Positions 5,018-5,290 of a DNA stretch of 5,290 nucleotides are shown here, piece by piece. The position numbers and the translations under genes were made by a program. The notes beneath the pieces were generated by a model that saw nothing but the letters and a program-made list of their open reading frames with translations, was not told the origin of the DNA and ran no database searches. Within the stretch, counting starts at the first letter, position 1. Each line of letters opens with the position of its first letter. This DNA comes from Treponema sp. UBA3870 (GTDB lineage Bacteria > Spirochaetota > Spirochaetia > Treponematales > Treponemataceae), in assembly GCA_002392275.1 (NCBI GenBank), contig DGGQ01000213.1, positions 6,017-11,306 of the forward strand, given 5' to 3'.

Positions 5018-5290
5018 CTATTCTTTCACCTGGTACTGCAGCAGGAGGATGCGGAGTTCTTCGATGTTGGAAACGTTGAAGATTTTGAAGATATCTGCGA
5101 AGATTTTTTTAACGGTGGAAAGGCTTACGAAGTATTTCTCGCTGATTTCTTTGTAGCTAAGTTTATTGTGAATATGTTCCATCAGGAAGGTAATCTGGCG
5201 TTCGTTCAGGTTGTAGTCTGAAAGGCTGATGGTTGAACCTGCCGGCTTACCGATAATCGTATTGTTCTCGCGAACGTTGTGCGGAATCAG
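5018..5290 (-). CDS. C-terminal part of a protein ending in a LuxR/GerE-like helix-turn-helix (5' end beyond window)
   Basis: The last 90 residues of a longer protein, open at the right edge and ending in TAG at 5020-5018. From about residue 24 of the fragment comes a LuxR-like DNA-binding domain: LNERQITFLMEHIHNKLSYKEIS, then a turn and recognition helix in VSLSTVKKIFADIF, then FNVSNIEELRILLLQYQ. This follows the GerE order (L-x-x-R-E, K-E-I-A, S-x-x-T-V-K, leucine-rich end). It departs from it in ERQ for the usual ERE and in KKIFADIF where KxHxxxIxxK is common, so the match is to the fold rather than a close subfamily. The preceding residues (LIPHNVRENNTIIGKPAGSTISLSDYN) look like a linker. 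It is probably a transcription regulator, with its sensor or receiver part outside the window. Composition is closer to the SH3-M48 block than to the AT-rich cassette beside it. Confidence 0.72.
   Translation of the reverse strand: MIPHNVRENNTIIGKPAGSTISLSDYNLNERQITFLMEHIHNKLSYKEISEKYFVSLSTVKKIFADIFKIFNVSNIEELRILLLQYQVKE

Noticed and set aside
1..5290. tRNA, rRNA or CRISPR array
   Set aside because: No cloverleaf-like sequence, rRNA signature or regularly spaced direct repeat was seen.

Overview
The window reads as part of a spirochaete chromosome, most likely a Treponema or close relative. This is an inference from the gene set (CHASE2 sensor, paired small SH3-like secreted proteins and M48 peptidases) and from mixed base composition; no marker gene settles it. 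Every convincing gene lies on the minus strand, so transcription runs from high to low coordinates.

Positions 1-4021 hold one tight five-gene block, in order of transcription: SH3-like secreted protein (4021-3536), M48 metallopeptidase (3539-2574), a 101-base gap, a second SH3-like protein (2472-1984), a second M48 metallopeptidase (1987-1109), and the first 369 codons of a CHASE2-domain membrane sensor (from 1109, running off the left edge). Each SH3/M48 junction is a 4-base ATGA overlap and the last M48/CHASE2 junction is a 1-base TGATG overlap, so translational coupling is likely. The SH3-M48 pair is a tandem duplication. The copies have diverged: one peptidase looks like a lipoprotein and the other a soluble periplasmic protein with about 35 extra residues between its zinc-ligand motifs. 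The proteins all point to the periplasm, and CHASE2 proteins usually carry a cytoplasmic cyclase or kinase. The block could therefore be an envelope-sensing module in which peptidases and SH3-like proteins act on or report to a transmembrane sensor. That link is inference.

Positions 4022-4379 contain no confident gene. They hold a candidate operon promoter, a 162-base repeat-like element with imperfect inverted ends and internal hairpins (4047-4208), a GC-rich block with nested complementary segments and a possible 17-codon ORF on the plus strand, and a hairpin plus T-run terminator for the genes to the right.

Positions 4380-4914 carry an AT-rich two-gene cassette on the minus strand: a 90-residue conserved-looking protein of unknown function followed, with a 17-base overlap, by a DUF4160 protein started at GTG. 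It resembles a mobile toxin-antitoxin-like cassette, but no activity can be read from the sequence. Positions 5018-5290 are the 3' end of a gene whose product ends in a LuxR/GerE-like helix-turn-helix; its N-terminal part is outside the window.
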